Source: JAFLCM01 sp046154665 (lineage in GTDB: Bacteria; Planctomycetota; Phycisphaerae; Phycisphaerales; UBA1924). From it: 54,507 nucleotides of DNA. Position 1 is the stretch's first letter. Every line of letters begins with the position of its first letter. The stretch is taken from the NCBI GenBank assembly GCA_046154665.1, contig JBJXFG010000049.1:1-54507 (forward strand), read 5' to 3'. Both the position numbers and the translations under genes were made by a program. The notes beneath the pieces are model-generated. The model made no database searches. It was given only the letters and a program-made list of their open reading frames with translations, and was not told where the DNA came from. Below, piece by piece: positions 14,335 to 23,019 of this stretch.

Positions 14335-15465
14335 TCACAGCTTGGGCGCGGGCTCGTTGGGGTTTGGGCGAGCGAGGCGGGCCACGCGGCTCACGATGAA
14401 CCAGGCGCCCAGCGCGAGAACGACCCACCAGATCAGGCCAGCGACGAGGATTTCGATGAACTTGGCCGCGGAGCGTGAGAGGGCCTTCACGCCGCGGTCC
14501 CAGGCTCGCTCGAACTGGTTGGGCGATTCGAGGGCAACGAGGTCGGCGTCAGCTCCGGCTCGGATGATGACGGAGATGGTGGCGAGGGTGACGAATCCCG
14601 CGAGGCGGTCGCGCTGGGCCTGGAGGCGCTCGATTGCGTCGCGCACCTCGGCGAGGCGGGAGCGGACCTTGAAGAGGTCGTCGAGGGGCGCGCCGGGACG
14701 GGAATCGATGAGCTTGAGGAGTTCCTCTTCGACGCGGCGCTCGTTGCGGAGGCGGGCGTCGAGGTCGTAGGCCTGGTCGGTCACGTCTTCGCCGGTGCTG
14801 GACTCGTGGGCGACGTTGCCGAGTTCGCGGATGTGGGCCAGGACCTCGGCGTGGCGCGTGCTGGCGACGCGGAGGATGACGGTGGCGGTCTGGTTCGGGG
14901 GTGTCCCGTGGATCGAGGATTCCTGAACGTATTCGCCGCGGGCTTCGCTGGCGAGGTCGGCGACGCGGCGGGCCGCTGCGGCGACATCTGAGGCGAGAAT
15001 CTCGAGCGTGGAACGGCGCGCCACCAGGCGCTGGGCGAGAAGCGGGGCCGGGCTGGCGGGCACAGAGCGTGCGGCGGACCTTTCGCCGACACGGGGCGGC
15101 AGGGACGCCGAAACGGCGCCGGCACGCACATCAAACGTCATGAGCGAACGGTCGGCGGCGTCAACCTTGGCGGCAACACCGGGGGCTTCTTGACCAGCGA
15201 AACTCCCGAACGTCGGAGAATCCGACGACTGGTTTTCGAGCCGCTCCGGGTCGGTGCTGAACCCGGCGATGAGGAACCCGAAGACCAGCACGACCGCCGC
15301 GGCGATCCCCCCGAGCCCGGAAGGGCGGAGCATCCAGTGTGAAAAGCGTGCGGCGTGGCGTTGGTGCTGGTCGACGGCGGTGCGCCAGGGTTGAGACGAC
15401 GGGTCGTCCCAGTGGGTGAGGCGTGAGAGGTCGTGGGCGAGTTGATCGCCGAGTTGGTCGGTCAT
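14335..15465 (-). CDS. DUF4349 membrane protein, probable partner (anti-sigma-like) of the upstream ECF factor
   Basis: 376 residues. A cytoplasmic N-terminus (about 1-47, LAHDLSRLTHWDDPSSQPWRTAV) leads into a membrane helix (about 50-68). A large external region matches DUF4349: RSTLEILASDVAAAARRVADLA, GEYVQESS, TVILRVASTRHAEVLAHIRELG, VTDQAYDLDARLRNERRVEEELLKL and a coiled-coil of about 40 residues. A second helix (about 338-360) and a basic tail end the protein. DUF4349 proteins are often lipoproteins of unknown role. Here the ATG overlaps the stop of an ECF sigma gene (ATGA), the standard position for an anti-sigma factor; the N-terminal cytoplasmic segment could bind sigma (inference). 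Confidence 0.85.
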   Translation of the reverse strand: MTDQLGDQLAHDLSRLTHWDDPSSQPWRTAVDQHQRHAARFSHWMLRPSGLGGIAAAVVLVFGFLIAGFSTDPERLENQSSDSPTFGSFAGQEAPGVAAKVDAADRSLMTFDVRAGAVSASLPPRVGERSAARSVPASPAPLLAQRLVARRSTLEILASDVAAAARRVADLASEARGEYVQESSIHGTPPNQTATVILRVASTRHAEVLAHIRELGNVAHESSTGEDVTDQAYDLDARLRNERRVEEELLKLIDSRPGAPLDDLFKVRSRLAEVRDAIERLQAQRDRLAGFVTLATISVIIRAGADADLVALESPNQFERAWDRGVKALSRSAAKFIEILVAGLIWWVVLALGAWFIVSRVARLARPNPNEPAPKL

Positions 15466-16019
15466 GAGGTTCCCCCTTTGGCCGGCGCGTCGAGGCGTTG
15501 ACGGAGCGATGTGAGGGCGGTATGGAGTCTGGACTTGAGTGTGCCGACGGGGATTCCGAGGGCCTCGGCGGCGTGTTCGTGGGTCATCCCCGCGTGGTAG
15601 CAGAGCAGGACGAGCAGGCGGTGCTCGGGAGTGAGGTCGTCGACGGCGCGGCGCAGGGCGTCGAGGCGTTCACGATCGGCCAGGGAGTCGTCGGGCGCGG
15701 GGGTCCGTTGGCCGTTGTTCGAGAAGGATGCGGGCGGGTTGAACGCGGCGCGTTCGCGGAGGTCGTGGCAGCGGTTGATGAGGATGCGGTAGAGCCACGC
15801 CTTGACGCCGGAACGGGCCTCGAATCGGTCCGCGGACCGCAGGACGCGGAGCCAGCAGTCCTGGACGGCGTCGGCGGCGAGGTCGCGTCGCCCGTTGAGC
15901 AGCCCGAGTGCAAGCCCCAGAAGGCCGGCTTCGTATCGAGATGCGAGCGTGCCGAGGGCGTCGTGGTCGCCACGGCCGACCCGTCGGAGGATGTCGAGGT
16001 CTGTGTCGGCGCTGTCCAT
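15462..16019 (-). CDS. ECF-type RNA polymerase sigma factor
   Basis: 185 residues from ATG 16019, with GGAAGG upstream. Sigma region 2 is visible as ALGTLASRYEAGLLGLALGLL..DLAADAVQDCWLRVLRSADRFEARSGVKAWLYRILINRCHD. Region 4 is LTPEHRLLVLLCYHAGMTHEHAAEALGIPVGTLKSRLHTALTSLRQRL. There is no region 3, as expected of an extracytoplasmic-function factor. It is coupled by a 4-base overlap to the DUF4349 membrane protein, its likely regulator. The in-frame extension to 16103 has no ribosome site. Confidence 0.93.
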   Translation of the reverse strand: MDSADTDLDILRRVGRGDHDALGTLASRYEAGLLGLALGLLNGRRDLAADAVQDCWLRVLRSADRFEARSGVKAWLYRILINRCHDLRERAAFNPPASFSNNGQRTPAPDDSLADRERLDALRRAVDDLTPEHRLLVLLCYHAGMTHEHAAEALGIPVGTLKSRLHTALTSLRQRLDAPAKGGTS

Positions 16020-16294
16020 GCCGTGAGCCTTCCCCGGCAATGACGGTCGATCGCGGCCGTTGGTTCGCGCGCTTGAGAAAGAAACTGATTGCGGGCCGGT
16101 CAAGCGGAGGGCGGCGGTCGCTCGGAATCGGGCACCCTAGGGCGGCAAGCCACGGCTTGGAACCAATGGTGAGGTTCCTGGCGAGTCGTTGCGTGTCGGT
16201 GCGTGTTTTGAGCGCACGGCGTCCGCGGCCCTGACCTTCGCCGGGCTCACGGTCGAGCATCCACACTGCGAAAAGGCACGGGCCGGTTGCGGGC

Positions 16295-17380
16295 TCAGCG
16301 CCGGCGTCGCCGTGCGAAGGCGGCACCGAGTGCCATCGGCGCGATCGCCCCGGGCGCGGGGATCGTGAGAACGTGGATCGTTCCCAGGGCGAAATCAGAG
16401 ACGAACAGCCGTCCGCCCGCTTCGTCGACCGCGATGGCGCTGGCCTTGGACTCGGTGGGATCGATGAGATCGAACGCGGGCAGGGGCAGCGGCGTGCGCG
16501 AGAGGATGGACCCGGTGGTGGGTTCCAGCATGAGCAGTTCGACTTGCACGCCGGAGATGCCGGTGGTCTCACGGCGCAGGGCGAGATAGGCGCTCTGGTT
16601 CACCGCTCCGTTGGTGATGATCGCGGCGAACGCGGCGCTCACCCGGTCGAGCCCGTTGAGGCCGTTGACGTTGATCGTCAGCGACGTGTCCGGGGCGAGC
16701 AGCCCGGCGGCGTCGTGCGGGTATGTGCGGAGGATGGACTGGCTCGGGTTGCCGAGGGAGGCCTGAACGGTGACGAAGCGGTCGCGCTGGGCGTCGTAGT
16801 GCAGCGAGGTGGGCAGCGGCGAGCCCGCGGGCGGGAGGGCCGTGGTGGCGCTCATGGTGCCGACAGGGCCGGCGTGCGACACGGTGTAGGCGAGGGTCGA
16901 ACTCGGGGCGTTGCTGGGCGTGCCGACGAGCGCGAGGGTGGGGTTCGCGGCACCGGGAGTGAACGCGCCGAAGCCGGTGCCGCTGGTGTTGATGGCGATG
17001 GTGGAGTTGTTGAGCCAGCGCCGCGCGTCGCCGCCGGTGAAAGTAAAGTTGATCTCGGTGGGCGCGGCGAGGCTGGACGTTGAGCCGGGGGTGTAGAACC
17101 ACGGGCCGGCGTCCTGGGCGTCGTTGCGCGCGCCGCAGTACAGGCGGCCGTTCCACCACGCCATGTCGCGCACGCGCCCTTCGGCGAAGCCGACCAAGCC
17201 CGGACCGGAGTCCGGCAGCACGTCCCATGTCGCGTATTGGGTCGGTCGTCCCCAAACGCTCGCGGTGCCGCTGCCGACTTGCGTGCCCGCGGTGGCGTGC
17301 GGCGCGAGGATGACGATCGCCAGCAGTGCGCGGGCCGCATGACCTGTGAGCGGCTTCAATCCGAAACGATGCTCAGTCAT
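16295..17380 (-). CDS. Secreted PEP-CTERM-type protein of unknown function
   Basis: 361 residues from ATG 17380 (GGAG five bases upstream). A long signal peptide (TGHAARALLAIVILAPHATA) precedes a beta-rich extracellular body, WGRPTQYATWDVLPDSGPGLVGFAEGRVRDMAWWNGRLYCGAR onward, which ends with AIAVDEAGGRLFVSDFALGTIHVLTI. The closing IPAPGAIAPMALGAAFARRRRR is a PEP-CTERM-like sorting signal: P-A-P-G, hydrophobic helix, five arginines. The SDF/LFVSD segment hints at a propeller-like fold. No enzyme motif was found. Confidence 0.8.
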   Translation of the reverse strand: MTEHRFGLKPLTGHAARALLAIVILAPHATAGTQVGSGTASVWGRPTQYATWDVLPDSGPGLVGFAEGRVRDMAWWNGRLYCGARNDAQDAGPWFYTPGSTSSLAAPTEINFTFTGGDARRWLNNSTIAINTSGTGFGAFTPGAANPTLALVGTPSNAPSSTLAYTVSHAGPVGTMSATTALPPAGSPLPTSLHYDAQRDRFVTVQASLGNPSQSILRTYPHDAAGLLAPDTSLTINVNGLNGLDRVSAAFAAIITNGAVNQSAYLALRRETTGISGVQVELLMLEPTTGSILSRTPLPLPAFDLIDPTESKASAIAVDEAGGRLFVSDFALGTIHVLTIPAPGAIAPMALGAAFARRRRR

Positions 17381-17629
17381 GGGAGCTCCGGTGGTGTGGG
17401 CCGACGCCAACGACGCGAGGCATGCGGTTTTCGGACCTGCGCGACCGAGCCGCCGATCGATGTACCCTCATTTGAGTATGACCCGTTTCGGCGGTGGTGC
17501 AAGTGAGCCAGCGCAGGCTGCGTGTGAAGATTGCGCAAGCGAGGCGTGTGCGAACTTGTCACACTTACTTATGGGTTTGACGTGCCAGACGCTCCCCGGT
17601 TCCGTGGGGCTTCTGTGCTCAACCTTGAT

Positions 17630-18895
17630 TTACGCCGGGTCCTCGACCACGTTCTCGGCGTAAAGGTCCTGGATGCTCTCCACGACATCCCGCTGGCGCA
17701 TGAACGCCGCCGCCACTTCGGGGTCGAAGTGGGTGCCCGCGTCCTTCTGGATGATCGCGAAGGCCTTCTCCAGCGGGAACGCTTTCTTGTATGAACGCTT
17801 GCTGGTGAGCGCGTCGAAGACATCCGCCACGGCGCAGATGCGGCCCTCGATGGGGATGTCGGCACCGCGCACGCCGCCGGGATAACCGGTGCCGTCCCAC
17901 TTTTCGTGGTGGCTCTGAGCAATGAGCTCGGCGGTGCGGATGACCTCGTTGTCGGAGCCGCGCAGGATCTGGGCCCCGATGGTGGTGTGAGTCTTCATCT
18001 GCTCACGCTCTTCGGGGGTGAGCGGGCCGGCTTTGGTGAGGATCGAATCCGGGATGCCCAGCTTGCCGACGTCGTGCATCGGTGTGGCGTAGAGCAGTTC
18101 CGAGCACTTGGGCTGCGGCAGGCCGAGGGACTGCGCGATCGCCTCGCTGTACATGCTCACCCGCTGGATGTGGGCCCCCGTGTCGTTGTCGCGGAACTCG
18201 GCGGCGGTGGCCAGGCGGAAGATCGTCTCAAGGTGGAGCTTCTGCACCTGCACGCGCAGCTGGGTGTTGCGAACGACGATGGTCGCCATACTGGCGAGGG
18301 CCTCGGCGGTCTGGAGCGCGAGGTCGGGGAAGGGGGATGCTGACGCGCCCGGCTCGGAGATGTAGTTGATCGCCTGGATCACACCCACGGGCGTCTGCCC
18401 GGTGACGCCGATGGGCAGCACGAGCATTGATCGGGTGCGGTAGCCGGTCTTCTCGTCGATGGTGCGGTCGAAGCGGTACGGCGCGTCGTCGGGCGTCTCG
18501 TAGACATCCGGGACGGCGAGCGAGCGTCCCTCGCGGGCGACATACGCCGCCAAGGCCGGGCCCTGGATGGGGATGCGGATCCCCTTGAAGATCGGGGTGA
18601 GCATGCCGCAGAGCCGGGGCGATTCGACCATGTCGGCGCGGCTGTCGCTCTGGGTGCACACGAATCGGAGGTGATCGCCCTCGACGAGGTACACGGCACC
18701 GGCGTCGGCGCGGACCATGCGGCGCAGCTCGCGGAGCAGGTCGTCGAGCATCCATTCAAGGGGGCGGTCCTGGTTCAGCGTGGCGCACACCGCGAGCAGC
18801 GGGCCGATCTGGCACGACAGGGTCGACGCTTCCGCAGCACCCGGGGGGGCGCTCGGATCGGCGCTGGGGGGGACGGACAGTTCAGCGGGTGACAT
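17630..18895 (-). CDS. GAF plus HD-GYP domain protein (cyclic di-GMP phosphodiesterase type)
   Basis: 421 residues from ATG 18895 (GGAG eight bases upstream). Residues about 30-210 form a GAF sensor domain (LRRMVRADAGAVYLVEGDHLRFVCTQSDS, SMLVLPIGVTGQTPVGVIQAIN). Residues about 222-415 form an HD-GYP domain with H274-D275 in TPMHDVGKLGIPD and the GYP motif in HHEKWDGTGYPGG. With HD and GYP intact, hydrolysis of c-di-GMP is likely. No receiver or HTH is attached. It diverges from the glucan phosphorylase gene with 230 bases between. An upstream in-frame extension to 19111 is a shadow. Confidence 0.92.
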   Translation of the reverse strand: MSPAELSVPPSADPSAPPGAAEASTLSCQIGPLLAVCATLNQDRPLEWMLDDLLRELRRMVRADAGAVYLVEGDHLRFVCTQSDSRADMVESPRLCGMLTPIFKGIRIPIQGPALAAYVAREGRSLAVPDVYETPDDAPYRFDRTIDEKTGYRTRSMLVLPIGVTGQTPVGVIQAINYISEPGASASPFPDLALQTAEALASMATIVVRNTQLRVQVQKLHLETIFRLATAAEFRDNDTGAHIQRVSMYSEAIAQSLGLPQPKCSELLYATPMHDVGKLGIPDSILTKAGPLTPEEREQMKTHTTIGAQILRGSDNEVIRTAELIAQSHHEKWDGTGYPGGVRGADIPIEGRICAVADVFDALTSKRSYKKAFPLEKAFAIIQKDAGTHFDPEVAAAFMRQRDVVESIQDLYAENVVEDPA

Positions 18896-19125
18896 GCGGC
18901 GGCTCCGTGCCTTCGGGTCGACAGACCGAGAGAGCGTATCACCCCGCGTCCGCCTGCCACAAGACCGAACGGACATGTCCGCGTCGGTATACTCCGCCCC
19001 CCATTGTTTTCTCCCACCCAAGCCCGCCGGTTTGGCTGGAAGCGGCACATTCTGGGGCGTTCCCGCGGCACCTTCTGTCATCGGCTTTGCGCCGACCCCC
19101 TGCTCCCTCATCCACTCAAGAACCC

Positions 19126-21303
19126 ATGCCGACCACTACTCGAAGCTCCAAGCCAGGTCGAAGCTCCAAGCCAGGTCGATCCTCAAAGCCCGGGCGTTCG
19201 ACTTCCTCCCCTCGCGGCGGCGTCTTCGCCCGGCTCGACGCCCTGGCCCGAAACCTGTGGTGGACCTGGAACCCGCCGGCGCGGATGTTGTTCGAGTCCC
19301 TCGACCCATCGCTTTGGCGGGCGACGAACCAGAACCCCGTGGCGACGATGGCGCGATTGAACGAGACGCGCCGTGCGTTTCTCGAAGGCGACGCCGAGTT
19401 TGCCGGCCGCTTGAGCGCCGTCGAGAAGTCGCTGGCGGAGTATCTCGGGGCCTCGACGTGGTACCAGCGCGAGGCCGACGCCGACGAGAAGCGGATGCTG
19501 GTGGCGTACTTCTGCATGGAGTTCGCGGTGCACGAGTGCCTGCCGTTGTACGCTGGCGGTCTGGGCGTGCTGGCGGGCGACCACGTGAAGTCGGTGAGCG
19601 ATCTCGGCGTCCCGTTCGTGGGCGTCGGCGTGCTCTGGAAATACGGCTACTACCGCCAGGAGATCGACCGCGAAGGCGCCACTCGGGTGCTCTACCCGGA
19701 ATCGAACTTCGACGAACTGCCGCTGCGCGATACCGGCAAACGCATCAAGATCCCCGTCGGCAAGGCCACGGCGGTGGCTCGCATCTGGTCGCTGACGGTC
19801 GGGCGGGCCACGGTGTACCTGCTCGATACCGACCTGCCGGAGAACAAGCCCGAGGAGCGCAAGCTCACGCACTACCTTTATGCGGGCGGGAGCCCGGAGT
19901 ACCGGGTTCGCCAAGAGATCCTGCTGGGCATCGGCGGGCTCATCGCGCTCGACGCGCTGGGGATCAAGCCCACGGTGTTCCATCTCAACGAGGGTCACGC
20001 GGCGTTCAGCCCGCTGGAACGTGTGCGCCGCCTCGTCAAGGCCGGGCACGATGTCAGCGAAGCAATCGCGCTGGTGCGCTCGCAGAGCGTGTTCACCACG
20101 CACACGCCGGTGCCCGAGGGCAATGACCGGTTCGATGTGCCGCTGGTGATGAAGTATTTCAAGGAGTGGCCCAAGGCGCTGGGGCTTGATCAGGACGAGT
20201 TCATGGGTCTGGGGCGCGAAGACCCCGACGACGCCAAAGAGCCCTTCTGCATGACCGTGCTGGCGCTGAAGCTCGCCGACCATTGCAACGGCGTCGCCGC
20301 GCTTCACGGCGATACCAGCCGCAAAATGTGGATGAAAACCTACAACGCCGATTCGCCCGTGGAGGTGCCGATCGGCCATGTGACCAACGGCATCCACTGC
20401 GAGACGTGGCTCGCCGATGAGGCGCGACCTTTCTATGACAAGTATCTCAAGCCCAAGTGGGTGGGTGCCGGCCCGGACGACGACTGGTGGGCCCGCGCCG
20501 GGAAGATCCCCGCCGAGGAACTGTGGGCCCTGCGGAACACGCTGCGCCGTGTGATGGTGAGCGAGCTCCGCCGCCGCATGCGCGACCAGTCGGTGTACCA
20601 CGGGGCCGATCTTGATTCGCTGATGCCGCTGTACGAGGCGCTGGATGAGAACGCGCTGACGATCGGCTTCGCAAGGCGCTTTGCCCTCTACAAGCGTGCC
20701 CCGCTGATCTTCAAGGACGCCAAGCGGCTGGCGAAAATCCTCGGGAACCCGGACCGACCCGTCCAACTCATCTTCGCCGGCAAGGCCCACCCGATGGACA
20801 CCGCCGGGCAAGAGTATGTCAAGACGGTGGCCAGGTTCGCGGCGTCGAAAGAGTTCCGCGGGCGCGTGTTCATCCTGCAAAACTACGACACCGCCATCGG
20901 CAAGATGCTCACCCAGGGCTGCGACGTGTGGCTCAACAACCCCATCCGCCCCATGGAAGCCAGCGGCACCAGCGGCATGAAGCCGTGCCTCGTCGGCGGC
21001 CTCAACTGCTCCATCCTCGACGGTTGGTGGCCCGAAGCCTTCGACGGCACCAACGGCTGGGCCCTGGGCGACGGCACCGAACACAAGAACCGCGCCACGC
21101 AAGACCGCATGGACGCCGAGGCGATCTACACGACGCTCGAGAAGTCCATCGTCCCGAAGTTCTATGACCGAGAAGGTGCCGGCGTGCCAGGCGAGTGGGT
21201 GACGATGATGAAGCGCAGCATGGAGACGGTGTCTCGACGGTTCAGCTCGCACCGGATGGTGGCGGAGTACGCCGAGCGGTACTACTGGCCGGCGCACTCG
21301 TGA
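19126..21303 (+). CDS. glgP: Alpha-glucan (glycogen) phosphorylase with DUF3417 N-terminus
   Basis: 725 residues. After a basic tail of three SSKPGR units (residues about 7-24, encoded by 18-bp tandem repeats at 19141-19194), the DUF3417 module follows (LDALARNLWWTWNPPARMLFESLDPSLW). The GT35 body shows YFCMEFAVHECLPLYAGGLGVLAGDHVKSVSDLGVP, THTPVPEGNDRF, HVTNGIHCETW, LIFAGKAHPMD and the pyridoxal-phosphate region MEASGTSGMKPCLVGGLN. It degrades glycogen or maltodextrin to glucose-1-phosphate. This short family (Thermotoga/archaeal type) lacks the regulatory parts of muscle phosphorylase. A GAGC-class palindrome lies 25 bases past the stop. Confidence 0.95.
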   Translation: MPTTTRSSKPGRSSKPGRSSKPGRSTSSPRGGVFARLDALARNLWWTWNPPARMLFESLDPSLWRATNQNPVATMARLNETRRAFLEGDAEFAGRLSAVEKSLAEYLGASTWYQREADADEKRMLVAYFCMEFAVHECLPLYAGGLGVLAGDHVKSVSDLGVPFVGVGVLWKYGYYRQEIDREGATRVLYPESNFDELPLRDTGKRIKIPVGKATAVARIWSLTVGRATVYLLDTDLPENKPEERKLTHYLYAGGSPEYRVRQEILLGIGGLIALDALGIKPTVFHLNEGHAAFSPLERVRRLVKAGHDVSEAIALVRSQSVFTTHTPVPEGNDRFDVPLVMKYFKEWPKALGLDQDEFMGLGREDPDDAKEPFCMTVLALKLADHCNGVAALHGDTSRKMWMKTYNADSPVEVPIGHVTNGIHCETWLADEARPFYDKYLKPKWVGAGPDDDWWARAGKIPAEELWALRNTLRRVMVSELRRRMRDQSVYHGADLDSLMPLYEALDENALTIGFARRFALYKRAPLIFKDAKRLAKILGNPDRPVQLIFAGKAHPMDTAGQEYVKTVARFAASKEFRGRVFILQNYDTAIGKMLTQGCDVWLNNPIRPMEASGTSGMKPCLVGGLNCSILDGWWPEAFDGTNGWALGDGTEHKNRATQDRMDAEAIYTTLEKSIVPKFYDREGAGVPGEWVTMMKRSMETVSRRFSSHRMVAEYAERYYWPAHS

Positions 21304-21328
21304 AGTGGTGGCCCCGGCGTCCGAGCAC

Positions 21329-21412
21329 ACGAGCCCGGAGCGTCAGCGACGGGTCTGACGAACGCCTGAGATGCTGATCTTTCAGACCCGCTTGTTCACG
21401 CTCGGGGCTCGT
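21329..21412. repeat. GAGC-class inverted repeat, copy d
   Basis: Arms 21329-21358 and 21382-21412; left begins ACGAGCCCGGAGCGTCAG and right is the complement of ACGAGCCCCGAGCGTGAA. TCAGACCCG/CGGGTCTGA closes the inner end. It begins 25 bases after the glgP stop. Confidence 0.8.
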
Positions 21413-21438
21413 TGTTTGGTCGTCACTGGAGAAAAAGC

Positions 21439-22323
21439 GTGATCGTTCGGAGCGTGTTGAGGCTGCGGTGGCTGTGGGTGGTGCTCACGCTGCCGCCGGT
21501 CCTACTGTGGGCGCGGGCGTTCCCGTACGCAGGCCTGCCCATCGTGGTGTCCCACGCGGCGCTGGTGCTGCTGCACGGGGCGCTGCACGATCGCAACGCG
21601 TACCGCACCCGCGACGAGCCGAGGCTCACCCTGCTCGGCCCGCGGCTTGAGATGAACCCGCCGCGGCTCGTGCCCGCCATCAGCGTGCTGGTGCTGGTGG
21701 TCTTCGGCATGGCGCTCACCATGCTGCTCACCGACCCGGCGGTGGCGGGCCTCACGATTCTCGCGCTCGGCACCATCCTGCTGGCCCACCGCCTGAGGAG
21801 CAGACTCGGCGCGTGGCGCTCGCGGCTGGTTGAGGTGTGGCTGCCCGCCTTCGCGCTCGCGGGCCCGATGCTGGTGCTCGCCTGGCTCTCGCGGCAAAGC
21901 CAGCTCGACGCCATGCAGGCCGCCAGTGACCCCGGCCTGCCCGTTGCGCTGCCCGAGGTCATCACCCGCGCCAACCAGACCGCCACGCTGCTGTGGTGCG
22001 TCGTCGTCGGCGTGTTCATCCTCGCGTGCCACACCCGCGACGAGCCCCACGACCGCTGCGACGGCCTGCTCACCACCCCGACGGTTTTCGGGCCGCGCGG
22101 CGCGAGCGTGGCTCTCGCGCTCTGGGCCGGCCTCGCCCTGCTGCTGGGTGCCTACGGCAACGGGCACCGCCTGTGGACCTGGCCGGTGCTCGGGTCGCTC
22201 GGCATCGGCGCCATGCTGCTGGCGTGGTGCTGCGGCAGCGGACGGACCGACCGCGCGGTGATCGCGTGGACGGCTTGTGCGGCAATCGCGGGCGTGTGCC
22301 TCGTGGGGCGATTGACATTCTGA
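21439..22323 (+). CDS. Multi-pass membrane protein, distant UbiA-like
   Basis: 294 residues from GTG 21439, chosen because GGAG sits seven bases upstream; an earlier TTG at 21412 is inside the repeat. About eight hydrophobic helices are visible. The segment HTRDEPHDRCDGLLTTPTVFGPRGASVALALWAGLALLLGAYG resembles the second aspartate-rich region and following helices of UbiA prenyltransferases, but the first motif (NxxxDxxxD) is degenerate: HGALHDRNAYRTRDEPR. Prenyl transfer is possible; loss of activity is equally possible. It is followed by the pilin/rhomboid pair after 186 bases. Confidence 0.6.
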   Translation: MIVRSVLRLRWLWVVLTLPPVLLWARAFPYAGLPIVVSHAALVLLHGALHDRNAYRTRDEPRLTLLGPRLEMNPPRLVPAISVLVLVVFGMALTMLLTDPAVAGLTILALGTILLAHRLRSRLGAWRSRLVEVWLPAFALAGPMLVLAWLSRQSQLDAMQAASDPGLPVALPEVITRANQTATLLWCVVVGVFILACHTRDEPHDRCDGLLTTPTVFGPRGASVALALWAGLALLLGAYGNGHRLWTWPVLGSLGIGAMLLAWCCGSGRTDRAVIAWTACAAIAGVCLVGRLTF

Positions 22324-22509
22324 GACCGCCTCCGGCCGACCATCATGGTCCGCGAAGCCAAGCCCGAGGCCTTGCGAGGGGTCGGATCACGCCGCAGATG
22401 CAACGTCCGATAGGCATACGCCGCGGGGTGCCATCCTCTGTTTCGGGTGGATCGGCTGACGAGTCCCCGACATTCGACCGATGAACCCAGCAGCCCCGGG
22501 AGTCGATTC

Positions 22510-23019
22510 ATGCGCCGCGATTTGCGACATCTACGTCGGGCTTTCACGCTGATCGAACTGATCGCGGTGATCGTCGTGCTGGCGATCCTCTCGGGCATCG
22601 CGATCCCGCGGTACATCAACTATCGCGACCGCGCCCGCCAGACCGCCGACGAAGCGTCGATCGCCGGGATCAACACCGCGCTGGGACAGCGCTACATGCT
22701 GAACCGCTCGACCGACGCTGCCTCGTCGTCGTGGATCACCGCGGCGAGCAGCGTCGCCAACGTCATGGACACCGGCCAGCTCCCCTTCGGCATCACCGTC
22801 TCGGGCTCGAACTTCACCGACCAGCGCGGCAACACCTACACCTTCACGGCCGAGACCTCCTCGAACCCAGCCCGCCTGGCGCTCAGCGTCGCACCGAGCG
22901 GCGGGGGGAGCGGTGGCAGCGGCGGTGGAAGCGGCGCGGCGAGCATGCCCGCCGTGATGCTCGTGCTCGCTTCGGTACCGTGGATGGCGCGCCCGCGGCG
23001 GCGGGAATCGGTGCGATGA
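22510..23019 (+). CDS. Pilin-like protein with Gly/Ser-rich C-terminal membrane anchor (GlyGly-CTERM-like)
   Basis: 169 residues from ATG 22510. The N-terminus RRAFTLIELIAVIVVLAILSGIAIPRYINY is a type IV prepilin motif: cleavage after A11, Glu at +5. Residues 40-127 form the globular part. Then GGGSGGSGGGSGAAS (131-145), a hydrophobic helix MPAVMLVLASVPWMA (146-160) and RPRRRESVR close the protein. This tripartite end (Gly/Ser linker, helix, arginines) is the layout of GlyGly-CTERM signals processed by rhombosortase. The stop overlaps the start of a rhomboid-like gene (ATGA). A protein with a processing signal at both ends is unusual; an ordinary pseudopilin would have no C-terminal helix. 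Confidence 0.82.
   Translation: MRRDLRHLRRAFTLIELIAVIVVLAILSGIAIPRYINYRDRARQTADEASIAGINTALGQRYMLNRSTDAASSSWITAASSVANVMDTGQLPFGITVSGSNFTDQRGNTYTFTAETSSNPARLALSVAPSGGGSGGSGGGSGAASMPAVMLVLASVPWMARPRRRESVR

Noticed and set aside
19183..21330. 715-residue ORF antisense to glgP
   Set aside because: The plus strand encodes a complete glucan phosphorylase; the antisense frame shows only composition-driven residues.
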